A DNA stretch of 64,000 nt, taken from assembly GCF_000425805.1 (NCBI RefSeq), contig NZ_AUED01000003.1, forward strand, positions 248,001 to 312,000. Direction: 5' to 3'. The notes under the pieces were generated by a model that worked only from the letters and a program-made list of their open reading frames with translations, ran no database searches and was not told the origin of the DNA. Source of the DNA: Pseudomonas vranovensis DSM 16006 (GTDB lineage Bacteria > Pseudomonadota > Gammaproteobacteria > Pseudomonadales > Pseudomonadaceae). Below are positions 44,852-54,696 of the stretch, in pieces. Position 1 is the stretch's first letter; every line of letters begins with the position of its first letter. The translations under genes were made by a program, and so were the position numbers.

Positions 44852-47139
44852 CACCAGAGCAAATGCGCGATGCCTCCTTGCTCGAGCTGTTCAGCCTGGA
44901 GGCCGAGGCCCAGACCCAGGTGCTCAGTGCCGGGCTGCTGGCCTTGGAGCGTAATCCGACCCAGGCCGATCAGCTTGAAGCCTGCATGCGCGCAGCCCAC
45001 TCGCTCAAGGGGGCGGCGCGCATCGTTGGTGTCGATGCCGGTGTCAGCGTCGCCCATGTAATGGAAGATTGCCTGGTGGGTGCCCAGGAAGGTCGACTGC
45101 TGTTGCGCCCCGAGCATATCGATGCCTTGTTGCAGGGCACCGATCTGTTGATGCGTGTCGCCACCCCTGGGGACCCTACCCTCGATTCGGCGGTACAGGC
45201 CTTTCTGGTGCAGATGGCGGGCTTGCTCGATCCTGCTGGAATGGCCGCCGCAGCGGTGCCCGCACCGCTGCAGGCGCCGCCGCCTGCTCCGTTGCCGCCA
45301 ATGACCGACGCTCTGTTCGTGCCGCCGCTTGAAACCGAGCCCGAACCTGAGCCTGTGGCTGCGCCCAAGGGCATGCGTGGCGGTGAAGGGGGCGAGCGGG
45401 TGCTGCGGGTCACGGCCGAGCGCCTGAACAGCCTGCTCGATCTGTCGAGCAAGTCGCTGGTCGAAACCCAGCGGCTCAAGCCCTACCTCGCCACCCTGCA
45501 GCGCCTCAAGCGCATGCATGGCCAGAGCATTCGCGCCCTGGACGGGCTCAAAAGCCAGCTTGAGGCCAGCGGCCACAGCTCGGAAGTTCGGGAGGCATTG
45601 GCCCAGGCCCAGCAACTGTTGGGCGAAACCCAACAGATGTTGCTGCAGCAGGCTGCCGATCTTGATGAGTTCGGTTGGCAGGCCAGCCAACGGGCGCAGT
45701 TGCTCTACGACACGGCCCTGGCCTGCCGCATGCGTCCGTTTGCCGATGTGCTGACGGGTCAGAGCCGCATGGTTCGTGACCTGGGGCGTTCGCTGGGCAA
45801 GCAGGTGCGGCTGGACATCGAAGGCGAAAAGACCCAGGTCGACCGCGATGTACTGGAAAAACTTGAAGCGCCGTTGACGCACCTGCTGCGCAACGCGGTC
45901 GATCATGGTATCGAACTGCCGGAGCGGCGGCTGTTGGCCGGAAAGCCGCTGGAAGGGCAGATCCGCCTGCGTGCCTCGCACCAGGCCGGCCTGCTGGTGC
46001 TGGAGTTGAGCGACGACGGTGGAGGCGTTGACCTTGAGCGTCTACGCCGCAGCATTGTCGAACGCCAGCTGTCACCGGCCGAAACCGTGGCGCAGATGAG
46101 TGAAGCCGAATTGCTGACGTTCTTGTTCCTGCCGGGCTTCAGCCTGCGCGACCAGGTCACCGAGGTCTCGGGGCGTGGCGTCGGCCTGGATGCTGTGCAG
46201 CACATGGTGCGTCAGCTGCGTGGCTCCATCGAGCTGACCCAGACCACAGGCCAGGGCAGTTGTTTTCACCTCGAAGTGCCGCTGACGCTCTCGGTGGTGC
46301 GCAGCCTGGTGGTGGAAGTCGGCGGTGAGGCCTACGCTTTCCCCCTGGCCCATATCGAGCGCACCCTGGAGCTGCCGGCCGAGGCCATCGTGCAGATCGA
46401 GGGGCGCCAGCATTTCTGGCATGACGGGCGTCATATCGGCCTGGTTGCTGCCAGCCAGTTGCTCAACCGTCCGTCCAGCCAGACGGATGGCCAGACCATC
46501 AAGGTGGTGGTCATTCGCGAGCGCGAGATGCTCTATGGCGTAGCGGTCGAGCGCCTGATCGGCGAGCGGGTGCTGGTGGTGATGCCGTTGGATGCGCGAC
46601 TCGGCAAGATTCAGGACATTTCTGCCGGCGCCTTGCTGGATGACGGCTCGGTGGTACTGATCATCGATGTCGAAGACTTGCTGCGTTCGGTGGACAAACT
46701 GCTCAGCACCGGTCGCCTGGAGCGAATCGAGCGCGGTCAGCGCAATACCCGCGAGGCGGCGCGCAAGCGCGTGCTGGTCGTCGACGACTCGCTCACCGTG
46801 CGCGAGCTGCAGCGCAAGCTGCTGAGCAACAAAGGTTACGACGTCGCCGTGGCGGTCGATGGCATGGACGGCTGGAATGCCTTGCGCAGCGAGGATTTCG
46901 ACCTGCTGATCACCGACATCGACATGCCGCGCATGGACGGTATTGAACTGGTGACCTTGTTGCGCCGCGACAGTCGCCTGCAGTCACTACCGGTCATGGT
47001 GGTTTCCTACAAAGACAGAGAAGAAGATCGTCGTCGTGGACTGGACGCTGGAGCCGACTACTATTTGGCAAAGGCCAGTTTCCACGATGATGCCTTGCTA
47101 GATGCAGTGGTCGAGTTGATCGGGGGAGCCCAGGGATGA
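44848..47139 (+). CDS. wspE: CheA-type hybrid histidine kinase WspE
   Basis: A 763-residue kinase with receiver. HPt domain: H51 in AAHSLKGAARIVG. The dimerisation segment starts about residue 190, followed by the CheA-type HATPase (LRNAVDHGIELPERR, SDDGGGVDLERL, GRGVGLDAVQ) and a CheW-like domain (LSVVRSLVVEVGGEAYAFPL). The C-terminal receiver has D690 (LLITDIDMPRMDG). It phosphorylates WspR (output) and WspF (adaptation). The ATG overlaps the wspD stop; wspF begins within its own stop. Confidence 0.95.
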   Translation: MTPEQMRDASLLELFSLEAEAQTQVLSAGLLALERNPTQADQLEACMRAAHSLKGAARIVGVDAGVSVAHVMEDCLVGAQEGRLLLRPEHIDALLQGTDLLMRVATPGDPTLDSAVQAFLVQMAGLLDPAGMAAAAVPAPLQAPPPAPLPPMTDALFVPPLETEPEPEPVAAPKGMRGGEGGERVLRVTAERLNSLLDLSSKSLVETQRLKPYLATLQRLKRMHGQSIRALDGLKSQLEASGHSSEVREALAQAQQLLGETQQMLLQQAADLDEFGWQASQRAQLLYDTALACRMRPFADVLTGQSRMVRDLGRSLGKQVRLDIEGEKTQVDRDVLEKLEAPLTHLLRNAVDHGIELPERRLLAGKPLEGQIRLRASHQAGLLVLELSDDGGGVDLERLRRSIVERQLSPAETVAQMSEAELLTFLFLPGFSLRDQVTEVSGRGVGLDAVQHMVRQLRGSIELTQTTGQGSCFHLEVPLTLSVVRSLVVEVGGEAYAFPLAHIERTLELPAEAIVQIEGRQHFWHDGRHIGLVAASQLLNRPSSQTDGQTIKVVVIREREMLYGVAVERLIGERVLVVMPLDARLGKIQDISAGALLDDGSVVLIIDVEDLLRSVDKLLSTGRLERIERGQRNTREAARKRVLVVDDSLTVRELQRKLLSNKGYDVAVAVDGMDGWNALRSEDFDLLITDIDMPRMDGIELVTLLRRDSRLQSLPVMVVSYKDREEDRRRGLDAGADYYLAKASFHDDALLDAVVELIGGAQG

Positions 47140-48149
47140 AGATCGCTATCGTCAACGACATGCCCATGGCCGTGGAGGCCTTGCGCCGTGCGTTGGCGTT
47201 TGAACCGGCACACCAGGTCATCTGGGTAGCCAGCGACGGGGCCGAGGCAGTGAGGCTATGCACCGAGCAGTTGCCGGACCTGATTCTGATGGACCTTATC
47301 ATGCCGGTCATGGATGGCGTCGAGGCGACTCGACGGATCATGGCCGAGACGCCCTGTCCCATCGTGATTGTCACGGTAGACCGCAAGCAGAACGTGCACC
47401 GGGTGTTCGAGGCCATGGGGCACGGCGCTCTGGATGTGGTCGATACCCCGGCCCTGGGTGCCGGCGATCCGAAGGAAGCGGCCGCGCCGCTGTTGCGCAA
47501 AATCCTCAACATCGGCTGGTTGATCGGCCAGCAGCGCAACAACACCCCGCGGCCATTGGCCGCGCCGTTGCGTGAGTCTGCGCAGCGCCAGGGCCTGGTT
47601 GCCATTGGCTCGTCGGCCGGCGGCCCGGCCGCGCTGGAAATATTGCTCAAGGGGCTGCCCCGTGACTTTTCTGCCGCCATCGTGTTGGTCCAGCATGTTG
47701 ACCAGGTGTTCGCCGCCGGTATGGCTGACTGGCTGAGCAGCGCCTCGGGCCTGTCGGTTCGCCTGGCGTGCGAAGGCGAGCCACCACAGCCGGGGCAGGT
47801 GTTGCTGGCCGGCACCAATCACCATATTCGCTTGTTGAAAAACGGCACCCTGGCCTACACCGCAGAGCCGGTCAATGAAATCTACCGGCCTTCGATCGAC
47901 GTATTTTTTGAAAGCGTGGCCCGCTATTGGCGTGGCGACGCAGTGGGCGTGCTGCTGACGGGCATGGGGCGCGATGGCGCCCAGGGCTTGAAGCTGATGC
48001 GCCAACAAGGCTACCTGACCATTGCTCAGGACCAACACAGCAGCGCCGTCTACGGCATGCCAAAAGCCGCGGCCGCGATAGACGCTGCGGTGGAGATACG
48101 CCCACTGGAGCGGATCGCTGCACGATTGATGGAAATTTTTCCGAAATGA
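47136..48149 (+). CDS. wspF: CheB-type methylesterase WspF
   Basis: A 337-residue enzyme that removes methyl groups from WspA and resets the pathway. The receiver has D53 (LILMDLIMPVMDG). The esterase domain has the catalytic serine in GSSAGGPAALE (S159 or S160), H187 (VQHVD) and D280 (GMGRDGAQG). All catalytic residues are present, so the negative arm looks intact; loss of this gene is the classical route to wrinkly, high c-di-GMP variants in other pseudomonads. wspR follows after 51 bases. Confidence 0.95.
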   Translation: MKIAIVNDMPMAVEALRRALAFEPAHQVIWVASDGAEAVRLCTEQLPDLILMDLIMPVMDGVEATRRIMAETPCPIVIVTVDRKQNVHRVFEAMGHGALDVVDTPALGAGDPKEAAAPLLRKILNIGWLIGQQRNNTPRPLAAPLRESAQRQGLVAIGSSAGGPAALEILLKGLPRDFSAAIVLVQHVDQVFAAGMADWLSSASGLSVRLACEGEPPQPGQVLLAGTNHHIRLLKNGTLAYTAEPVNEIYRPSIDVFFESVARYWRGDAVGVLLTGMGRDGAQGLKLMRQQGYLTIAQDQHSSAVYGMPKAAAAIDAAVEIRPLERIAARLMEIFPK

Positions 48150-48200
48150 CGATATGTATTGAGCCACGCCGGCCTGCCGGCAGTGACCAGGTGACAGCGC

Positions 48201-49205
48201 ATGAATGATTTACCGCTCGACGGTTTTCCGACCATGAACGAAAACTCGGCCATGGTCCTGTTGGTCGACGATCAGGCGATGATTGGGGAGGCGGTGCGCC
48301 GTGGCCTGGCTCACGAAGAAAACATCGACTTCCACTTCTGTGCCGACCCGCACCAGGCGGTGGCGCAGGCGATGCGGATCAAGCCCACGGTGATTCTCCA
48401 GGACTTGATCATGCCTGGCCTGGACGGCCTGAGCCTGGTGCGCGAGTACCGCAACAACCCGGCCACCCAGGACATTCCGATCATCGTCCTGTCCACCAAG
48501 GAAGACCCGCTGGTCAAAAGCGCCGCCTTTGCCGCGGGCGCCAACGATTACCTGGTCAAGTTGCCGGACAACATCGAACTGGTGGCGCGCATCCGTTACC
48601 ACTCACGTTCGTACATGACCCTGCTGCAGCGCGACGAGGCGTATCGTGCCCTGCGTGTCAGCCAGCAACAGCTGCTCGACACCAATCTGGTACTGCAGCG
48701 CCTGATGAACTCCGACGGCTTGACCGGGCTTTCCAACCGGCGTCATTTCGATGAGTACCTGGAACTGGAGTGGCGGCGTGCCATGCGTGAGCAGGCCCAG
48801 CTGTCTTTGCTGATGATCGACGTCGACTACTTCAAGTCGTTCAACGACAACTTCGGCCACCTGGCCGGTGACGAAGCCCTGCGCAAGGTGGCCGAGGCCA
48901 TCCGCAACTCCTGTGCTCGCCCAAGCGACCTGCCGGCCCGCTACGGCGGCGAAGAGTTCGCCCTGGTGCTGCCGAACACGTCGCCGGGTGGTGCGCGCCT
49001 GGTGGCTGAAAAGCTGCGCCAGAGCGTCGAGGCGATGCAGATTCCCCACAACATGCCCGATGCAGGCTCCAGCCTGACCGTGAGCATCGGCCTGGCCACT
49101 TACACCCCGAGCATCGGCAGCCATTGCCGGCAGCTGATTTCGGCGGCAGACAAAGGCCTGTACCTGGCCAAGAACAACGGCCGCAACCAGGTGGGCGTAG
49201 CCTGA
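48201..49205 (+). CDS. wspR: Diguanylate cyclase response regulator WspR
   Basis: A 334-residue output protein that makes c-di-GMP. The receiver carries D68 ([13 protein letters not shown]), followed by a helical linker and a GGDEF domain with the active GGEEF signature (residues 249-253). The inhibitory I-site R240-P-S-D243 is intact five residues before it, so product feedback should work. [10 protein letters not shown] follows AGGTGACAGCGC. It ends the wsp operon; a hairpin follows. Confidence 0.96.
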   Translation: MNDLPLDGFPTMNENSAMVLLVDDQAMIGEAVRRGLAHEENIDFHFCADPHQAVAQAMRIKPTVILQDLIMPGLDGLSLVREYRNNPATQDIPIIVLSTKEDPLVKSAAFAAGANDYLVKLPDNIELVARIRYHSRSYMTLLQRDEAYRALRVSQQQLLDTNLVLQRLMNSDGLTGLSNRRHFDEYLELEWRRAMREQAQLSLLMIDVDYFKSFNDNFGHLAGDEALRKVAEAIRNSCARPSDLPARYGGEEFALVLPNTSPGGARLVAEKLRQSVEAMQIPHNMPDAGSSLTVSIGLATYTPSIGSHCRQLISAADKGLYLAKNNGRNQVGVA

Positions 49206-49212
49206 CCCGTGG

Positions 49213-49231
49213 GGGCGGCGATCTGCCGCCC
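49213..49231 (+). terminator. Hairpin after wspR
   Basis: GGGCGGC and GCCGCCC pair around GATCT, eight bases after the wspR stop. No T-run follows, so it is a candidate terminator only. Confidence 0.45.
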
Positions 49232-49307
49232 GACGGGCTGCCGTGCCGATACATACTCGGTTATACTCTGCGGCTTTTCTACAGAATACGCACGAGAGCT
49301 GCCGACC

Positions 49308-50403
49308 ATGGAAATCAACCCGATCCTGAATACCATCAAGGACCTGACCGAGCGTTCCGAATCAATTCGGGGGTATCTTTGACTACGATCAAAAGCATGA
49401 GCGCCTGATCGAAGTCAACCGCGAGCTTGAAGATCCAAACGTCTGGAACAAGCCCGAATACGCCCAGGAACTGGGCCGCGAACGTTCTGCGCTGGCACAG
49501 ATCGTCGAGACCCTGGACGAGATGTCCAGCGGCCTGACCGATGCGCGCGAACTGCTCGACATGGCCGTTGAAGAGGACGACGAAAGCGCCGTCAACGATG
49601 TTGTCGAGATGCTCGAAGGCCTTGAGGCCTCGCTCGCCAAGCTGGAATTCCGTCGCATGTTCAGCGGCGAAATGGACATGAACAACGCCTACCTGGACAT
49701 CCAGGCCGGTTCCGGCGGCACCGAGGCACAGGACTGGGCCAACATCCTGCTGCGCATGTACCTGCGCTGGGCGGCCAAGCGTGGCTTCGACGCCACCATC
49801 ATGGAACTGTCCGAAGGCGAAGTCGCCGGCATCAAGGGCGCCACGGTACACATCAAGGGCGAGTACGCCTTCGGTTGGCTGCGTACCGAGATCGGCGTGC
49901 ACCGGTTGGTGCGCAAGAGCCCGTTCGACTCCGGCGCCCGCCGCCACACCTCGTTCTCGGCTGTGTTCGTATCGCCCGAGATCGATGACAAGGTCGAGAT
50001 CGAGATCAACCCGTCTGACCTGCGCATCGACACCTACCGCTCCTCGGGCGCCGGTGGCCAGCACGTGAACACCACCGACTCGGCGGTACGTATCACCCAC
50101 GTGCCGACCAACACCGTGGTCAGCTGCCAGAACGAACGCTCCCAGCACGCCAACAAGGACACCGCCATGAAAATGCTGCGGGCCAAGTTGTACGAGCTGG
50201 AAATGCAGAAACGCAGTGCCGCGTCCCAGGCCCTGGAAGACAGCAAGTCGGACATCGGCTGGGGTCACCAGATCCGTTCGTACGTGCTCGACGCCTCGCG
50301 GATCAAGGACCTGCGCACCAACATCGAGCGCAGCGACTGCGACAAGGTGCTCGACGGCGATATCGACGAATACCTGGAAGCCAGCCTCAAGCAGGGGCTG
50401 TAA
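49308..50403 (+). CDS. prfB: Peptide chain release factor 2, with programmed +1 frameshift
   Basis: RF2 reads UGA and UAA stops. Translation starts at the ATG at 49308 and meets an in-frame TGA at 49380 after 24 codons; a +1 slip on CTT (skipping the T at 49380) continues from GAC at 49381 to the stop at 50403, giving 364 residues, the usual size. The slip site has the internal Shine-Dalgarno GGGGG followed by TATCTTTGAC, the conserved autoregulatory form. The protein has the peptidyl-tRNA hydrolysis motif GGQ ([12 protein letters not shown]) and SPF (KSPFDSG), the stop-codon reader. lysS follows. A -10-like TATACT is at 49262. Confidence 0.97.
49369..49382 (+). other. prfB: Programmed +1 frameshift site of prfB
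   Basis: GGGGG (49369-49373) acts as internal Shine-Dalgarno, then TAT CTT TGA: the ribosome pauses at the weak UGA stop and slips one base forward on CUU. When RF2 is scarce, slipping makes more RF2. Confidence 0.93.
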
Positions 50404-50418
50404 CCGCGACAAAGATGC

Positions 50419-50462
50419 CGCGGGCAGTCTGCTCCTGCGTAGGAGCGGGCTTGCCCCGCGAT
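50419..50462. repeat. REP palindrome between prfB and lysS
   Basis: CGCGGGCA...CTCCT (50419-50436) faces AGGAG...TTGCCCCGCG (50441-50460), so the DNA folds into a long hairpin with a bulge. The right arm carries the GTAGGAGCGGGCTTGCCCCG core shared with the copies near 55.9 kb and 14.1 kb. Confidence 0.75.
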
Positions 50463-50510
50463 CCCGGCCCCGGCCTGGGACAATGAACCCGTGATGGAAA
50501 ATGTGACGAC

Positions 50511-52013
50511 ATGAGCGACCTCAAACTCGATCCGCAAGACCTGCAACAGGAAGAAAACACCCTGATCGCGCTGCGCAAGGAAAAGCTTGCAGCCGAGCGT
50601 GCCAAGGGCAATGCCTTCCCCAACGACTTCCGCCGTGACAGCTACTGCAACGACCTGCAGAAACAGTATGTCGACAAGACCAAGGAAGAGCTGGAAGCTG
50701 CAGCGATTCCGGTCAAGGTTGCCGGCCGCATCATGCTCAACCGTGGCTCGTTCATGGTGATCCAGGACATGACCGGCCGCATCCAGGTCTACGTCAACCG
50801 CAAGACCCTGCCAGAAGAAACCCTGGCCGCGGTCAAGACCTGGGACCTGGGCGACATCATCGCCGCCGAAGGTACCCTGGCCCGTTCCGGCAAGGGTGAC
50901 CTGTACGTCGAGATGACTAACGTGCGCCTGCTGACCAAGTCGCTGCGCCCGCTGCCCGACAAGCACCACGGCCTGACCGACACCGAGCAGCGCTACCGCC
51001 AGCGCTACGTCGACCTGATGGTCAACGAAGAAGTGCGCGACACCTTCCGCGTGCGCTCGCAGGTCATCAACCATATCCGCAACTTCCTGATCAAGCGTGA
51101 CTTCCTGGAAGTGGAAACGCCGATGCTGCAGACCATCCCCGGTGGTGCCGCAGCCAAGCCGTTCGAGACTCACCACAACGCCCTGGACATGGCCATGTTC
51201 CTGCGTATCGCGCCGGAGCTCTACCTCAAGCGCCTGGTGGTCGGTGGTTTCGAGAAAGTTTTCGAGATCAACCGCAACTTTCGTAACGAAGGTGTTTCGA
51301 CCCGGCACAACCCCGAGTTCACCATGCTCGAGTTCTACCAGGCCTACGCCGACTACGAAGACAACATGGACCTGACCGAAGAGCTGTTCCGCGAACTCGC
51401 TCAGTTGGTCCTGGGCAGCACCGACGTGCCGTATGGCGACAAGGTGTTCCACTTCGGCGAGCCGTTCGTGCGCCTGTCGGTGTTCGACTCGATTCTCAAG
51501 TACAACCCCGAACTGACCGCTGACGATCTCAACGACATCGACAAGGCCCGCGAAATCGCCAAGAAAGCCGGTGCCAAGGTCCTCGGCTTCGAAGGCCTGG
51601 GCAAGCTGCAGGTGATGATTTTCGAAGAGTTGGTCGAGCACAAGCTGGAGCAGCCGCACTTCATTACCCAGTACCCGTTCGAGGTGTCGCCACTGGCCCG
51701 TCGCAATGACGAGAACCCGAACGTAACCGACCGCTTCGAACTGTTCATCGGTGGCCGCGAGATCGCCAACGCCTACTCCGAGCTCAACGACGCGGAAGAT
51801 CAGGCCGAGCGCTTCATGGCCCAGGTGGCCGACAAGGACGCCGGTGACGACGAAGCCATGCACTACGACGCCGACTTCGTCCGTGCGCTGGAGTACGGCA
51901 TGCCGCCGACCGCCGGTGAAGGTATCGGTATCGACCGCCTGGTGATGCTGCTGACCAACTCGCCGTCGATCCGCGACGTGATCCTGTTCCCGCACATGCG
52001 TCCTCAGGCCTGA
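50511..52013 (+). CDS. lysS: Lysyl-tRNA synthetase (class II)
   Basis: Charges tRNA-Lys. The 500-residue protein has an OB anticodon-binding domain ([29 protein letters not shown]) and class II catalytic motifs: VETPMLQ (motif 1 area), [20 protein letters not shown] (motif 2) and [15 protein letters not shown] (motif 3). The length is standard. prfB-lysS is a common pairing. A good terminator follows. Confidence 0.98.
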   Translation: MSDLKLDPQDLQQEENTLIALRKEKLAAERAKGNAFPNDFRRDSYCNDLQKQYVDKTKEELEAAAIPVKVAGRIMLNRGSFMVIQDMTGRIQVYVNRKTLPEETLAAVKTWDLGDIIAAEGTLARSGKGDLYVEMTNVRLLTKSLRPLPDKHHGLTDTEQRYRQRYVDLMVNEEVRDTFRVRSQVINHIRNFLIKRDFLEVETPMLQTIPGGAAAKPFETHHNALDMAMFLRIAPELYLKRLVVGGFEKVFEINRNFRNEGVSTRHNPEFTMLEFYQAYADYEDNMDLTEELFRELAQLVLGSTDVPYGDKVFHFGEPFVRLSVFDSILKYNPELTADDLNDIDKAREIAKKAGAKVLGFEGLGKLQVMIFEELVEHKLEQPHFITQYPFEVSPLARRNDENPNVTDRFELFIGGREIANAYSELNDAEDQAERFMAQVADKDAGDDEAMHYDADFVRALEYGMPPTAGEGIGIDRLVMLLTNSPSIRDVILFPHMRPQA

Positions 52014-52024
52014 GCGTTCTGAAC

Positions 52025-52049
52025 AAGCCGCCTCACGAGGCGGCTTTTT
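52025..52049 (+). terminator. Rho-independent terminator after lysS
   Basis: AAGCCGCC and GGCGGCTTTTT with the loop TCACGA, 12 bases after the lysS stop, with a T-run. Confidence 0.9.
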
Positions 52050-52103
52050 CATGCCTGTAGAAAACGCAGCCATCGGATCCAATTCATGGGGAGAGAACCA
52101 GCA

Positions 52104-52820
52104 GTGACTCCTGCAATGGCTCAACAAGGTGCGGCCGACGTTGCCACGGCGGTCGCCGAAAGCGTGCAGTACCAAGGGCGCAAGGCCAGTCGCCTGGGCA
52201 GTGAACAGCGTCGCCAGGACATCCTCGACGCGGCCATGCGGATTGTCGTGCGCGATGGTGTGCGAGGGGTGCGCCACCGTGCGGTGGCAGCCGAGGCGGG
52301 CGTGCCGTTGTCGGCCACCACCTATTATTTCAAGGACATCGAAGACCTGCTCACCGACACCTTCGCCCAGTACGTGGAGCGCAGTGCGGCGTACATGGCC
52401 AAGCTATGGGAAAACACCGAGGTGGTGCTGCGTCAGCTCTTGTCCCAGGGGGACGGTAGCCCGCAGTGGCGGGCACGGCTGGCCGATGAGGTGGCGAAGA
52501 TGACCGCCGATTATGTGCAGCGCCAGTTGCACAACCGGCGCGACTTCCTCATGGCAGAGCAGGCGTTTCGCCAAGAGGCCCTGTTGTGCCCGCGCCTGGC
52601 CGAACTGGTCAAGCTGCACGAGCAGATTCTGTTACGTGGCACCTGCCAACTGCTTCAGGTCGGGGGCTCGCGCCAGCCACAACAGGATGCGCTGGTGTTG
52701 ACGGCGATTATCGAGCAGATGGAATATCAGGGCCTGCTCGACGGCTCACGCGCCGATGCGCAAGCGCAGATGCTCGCTATCCTTACCCGGTACATGCACC
52801 TGGTGCTGGCCGACGTGTGA
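52104..52820 (+). CDS. TetR/AcrR family transcriptional regulator
   Basis: A 238-residue regulator with an N-terminal helix-turn-helix at about residues 34-85 (RRQDILDAAMRIVVRDGVRGVRHRAVAAEAGVPLSATTYYFKDIEDLL) and an all-helical ligand domain. The N-terminal 30 residues are a disordered extension. Start choice: GTG at 52104, with GGGGAGA correctly spaced; an ATG at 52086 lies before that ribosome site and would add six residues, and an ATG at 52116 is also possible. It is the first gene of a five-gene run and may autoregulate it; the lipoprotein gene is 28 bases downstream. Confidence 0.88.
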   Translation: MTPAMAQQGAADVATAVAESVQYQGRKASRLGSEQRRQDILDAAMRIVVRDGVRGVRHRAVAAEAGVPLSATTYYFKDIEDLLTDTFAQYVERSAAYMAKLWENTEVVLRQLLSQGDGSPQWRARLADEVAKMTADYVQRQLHNRRDFLMAEQAFRQEALLCPRLAELVKLHEQILLRGTCQLLQVGGSRQPQQDALVLTAIIEQMEYQGLLDGSRADAQAQMLAILTRYMHLVLADV

Positions 52821-52848
52821 GGCGCAGCCCCATTTCAAGGAGAACCCG

Positions 52849-53394
52849 ATGAAAGCCAGAAGTCTGCTGTTGGCGCTGTCGTTCCTGCTGCTTGGCGGTT
52901 GTCTGGTGACCTTCAACGAGCCGATGCCGGCCAATGAAGCGGCGCCCAAGGTTTTGCTCGGCAAATGGTCGAGCAAGGACGCCTGGGGCGAACCCCTGAC
53001 CCTGCAGATCAGCCGTAGCGGTGGCAATGCTTATAAAGCAGTGGCCATCGGCAAGGATAAAAAACGCGATGAATACGCCTTTACCGTCTCCAGGCACGGC
53101 AACCGCTGGTACCTCTCGGCAGGCGTTCCCAAGCGTCTGGGCGGCAACTTCCTGATCGGCGGGTTCGAGGTCATCGACGGCAAGGAACTGGTGCTCTACA
53201 ACCTCGATGTCGAACAGGTCAACCAGGCCGTAGAGAAGAAAGAACTCAGCGGCCGCACCTACGAGGTGCCCGAGGACAACGGCGAGGGCGTGCTGATCGA
53301 CAGCCCGGCCGAGCGTGTCCTGGCTTATCTGGACGACCCGGCCAACTCCGACCTGTTTATCGAAGTGGCGCGGTTCCAGCGGGCCGGCAAGTAA
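52849..53394 (+). CDS. Uncharacterised outer-membrane-type lipoprotein
   Basis: A 181-residue lipoprotein: MKARSLLLALSFLLLGGC gives a lipobox (LGGC, C18), and the residue after the cysteine is L, which does not signal inner-membrane retention. The rest (GKWSSKDAWGEPLTLQISRSGGN, DEYAFTVSRHGNRWYLSAGVPKRLGG) suggests a beta-rich fold; I do not recognise the family. AAGGAG precedes the ATG. It is 24 bases upstream of the QEGLA-motif gene. Confidence 0.82.
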   Translation: MKARSLLLALSFLLLGGCLVTFNEPMPANEAAPKVLLGKWSSKDAWGEPLTLQISRSGGNAYKAVAIGKDKKRDEYAFTVSRHGNRWYLSAGVPKRLGGNFLIGGFEVIDGKELVLYNLDVEQVNQAVEKKELSGRTYEVPEDNGEGVLIDSPAERVLAYLDDPANSDLFIEVARFQRAGK

Positions 53395-53418
53395 TCAAGA
53401 TCATTCAAGGAGAGTAGG

Positions 53419-54696
53419 GTGGACGAGTACCAGCAGACGATACGTGCCCTGTCTGACCGCATTGTCCTGGCACAAACCCCGATTCGCGTACTCGATGCGG
53501 TGAAGTGGGACGACAATATCCGCCAGGGCTTTCTCAAGGCCAAGGGCAAGGAGATGCCGGCAGTGGACCGTGCCTATTACCAGGGGCGGCCACTCTCGTT
53601 CGATTCCAGTGCGGTCAAGCTCGAGTTCCAGAACATCGAACGCGATATCACCCGCCAACTGGGGCAGTTCAATCCGGTCGGGCAGATCATGCGGCGCATG
53701 TGCAAGGAGTACCGCATGGTGGTGCGTATGCTCGAAGCGCGCGGCACCGAGGATTTCGGCCTGATTTCCCAGGAGTTGTACGGGGCGGCGTCCGATGCCT
53801 TCCATGCCGGTGATCCGACCCTGGCTGACCTGGGCCTGATGCTCTCGGATTATCTGAACAACATCGACGGCCGTGGCGACCTGAAGGACGAACCCAAGGA
53901 CCTTACTGCCAAGCAGGCCGTGGAGATGCTTCAGGGGCGCCTGAACAAGGTGTTCAACGAGGCCGAGGACACCATCCGGGTGTTCGAGTCCGACGGTATC
54001 GTCGCCGATGCCGCCGCAGGCGCCGACTACATCAAGATCCGCGCCGATGCCATGTTCAACAGCCGTGACGTGCGCGCCCTCGAAGTCCATGAGGGGCTAG
54101 TGCATGTGGGCACCACCCTCAACGGCCTGAACCAGCCGATCTGCACCTTCCTGGCCAAGGGCCCGCCCTCGTCGACCGTGACTCAGGAAGGCCTGGCAAT
54201 CCTGATGGAGGTGATTGCCTTTGCTTCCTACCCCAGCCGCCTGCGCAAGCTGACCAATCGTACCCGGGCCATCCATATGGTCGAGGAAGGTGCCGACTTC
54301 ATGCAGGTGTACGAGTTCTTCCGCGCCCAGGGCTTCGGCATGCCGGAAAGCTACGGCAATGCCAGCCGGGTCTTCCGTGGGTCGGTGCCCAACGGGCTAC
54401 CGTTCACCAAAGACTTGTCCTACCTCAAGGGCTTCATCATGGTTTACAACTATATTCAGTTGGCCGTGCGCAAGGGCAAGCTTGAACAGATCCCTTTGCT
54501 GTTCTGCGGCAAGACCACGCTGGAAGACATGCGCACGCTGCGCCAACTGGTCGATGAAGGCCTGGTGGAACCGCCCAAGTACCTGCCGGAGCAGTTTCGC
54601 GACCTCAATGCGCTGTCGGCCTGGATGTGTTTCTCCAACTTCCTCAACCACCTGAGCCTGGACCGGATTGAAGCCGACTACTCGAACATTCTCTGA
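53419..54696 (+). CDS. QEGLA-motif protein, DUF1704/MATCAP-like putative metallopeptidase
   Basis: A 425-residue protein of the DUF1704 family, often named flavohemoglobin expression-modulating QEGLA-motif protein. It carries HEGLVH (H224-E225-x3-H229, an HExxxH motif) and TQEGLA (Q256-E257) about 30 residues on. In the eukaryotic relatives (MATCAP tyrosine carboxypeptidases), HExxxH and a downstream glutamate bind zinc, so a metallopeptidase activity is plausible but unproven here. The start is GTG at 53419 after AAGGAGAGTAG; no closer ATG exists. It sits between a lipoprotein and an alpha/beta hydrolase in one operon. Confidence 0.85.
   Translation: MDEYQQTIRALSDRIVLAQTPIRVLDAVKWDDNIRQGFLKAKGKEMPAVDRAYYQGRPLSFDSSAVKLEFQNIERDITRQLGQFNPVGQIMRRMCKEYRMVVRMLEARGTEDFGLISQELYGAASDAFHAGDPTLADLGLMLSDYLNNIDGRGDLKDEPKDLTAKQAVEMLQGRLNKVFNEAEDTIRVFESDGIVADAAAGADYIKIRADAMFNSRDVRALEVHEGLVHVGTTLNGLNQPICTFLAKGPPSSTVTQEGLAILMEVIAFASYPSRLRKLTNRTRAIHMVEEGADFMQVYEFFRAQGFGMPESYGNASRVFRGSVPNGLPFTKDLSYLKGFIMVYNYIQLAVRKGKLEQIPLLFCGKTTLEDMRTLRQLVDEGLVEPPKYLPEQFRDLNALSAWMCFSNFLNHLSLDRIEADYSNIL

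Noticed and set aside
44359..45981. A 540-codon antisense frame over wspD and wspE
   Set aside because: It conflicts with two coupled genes with intact motifs.
49308..49382. prfB as a broken gene because of an early in-frame stop
   Set aside because: The stop is the known programmed frameshift signal of RF2 genes, with all its sequence parts present.
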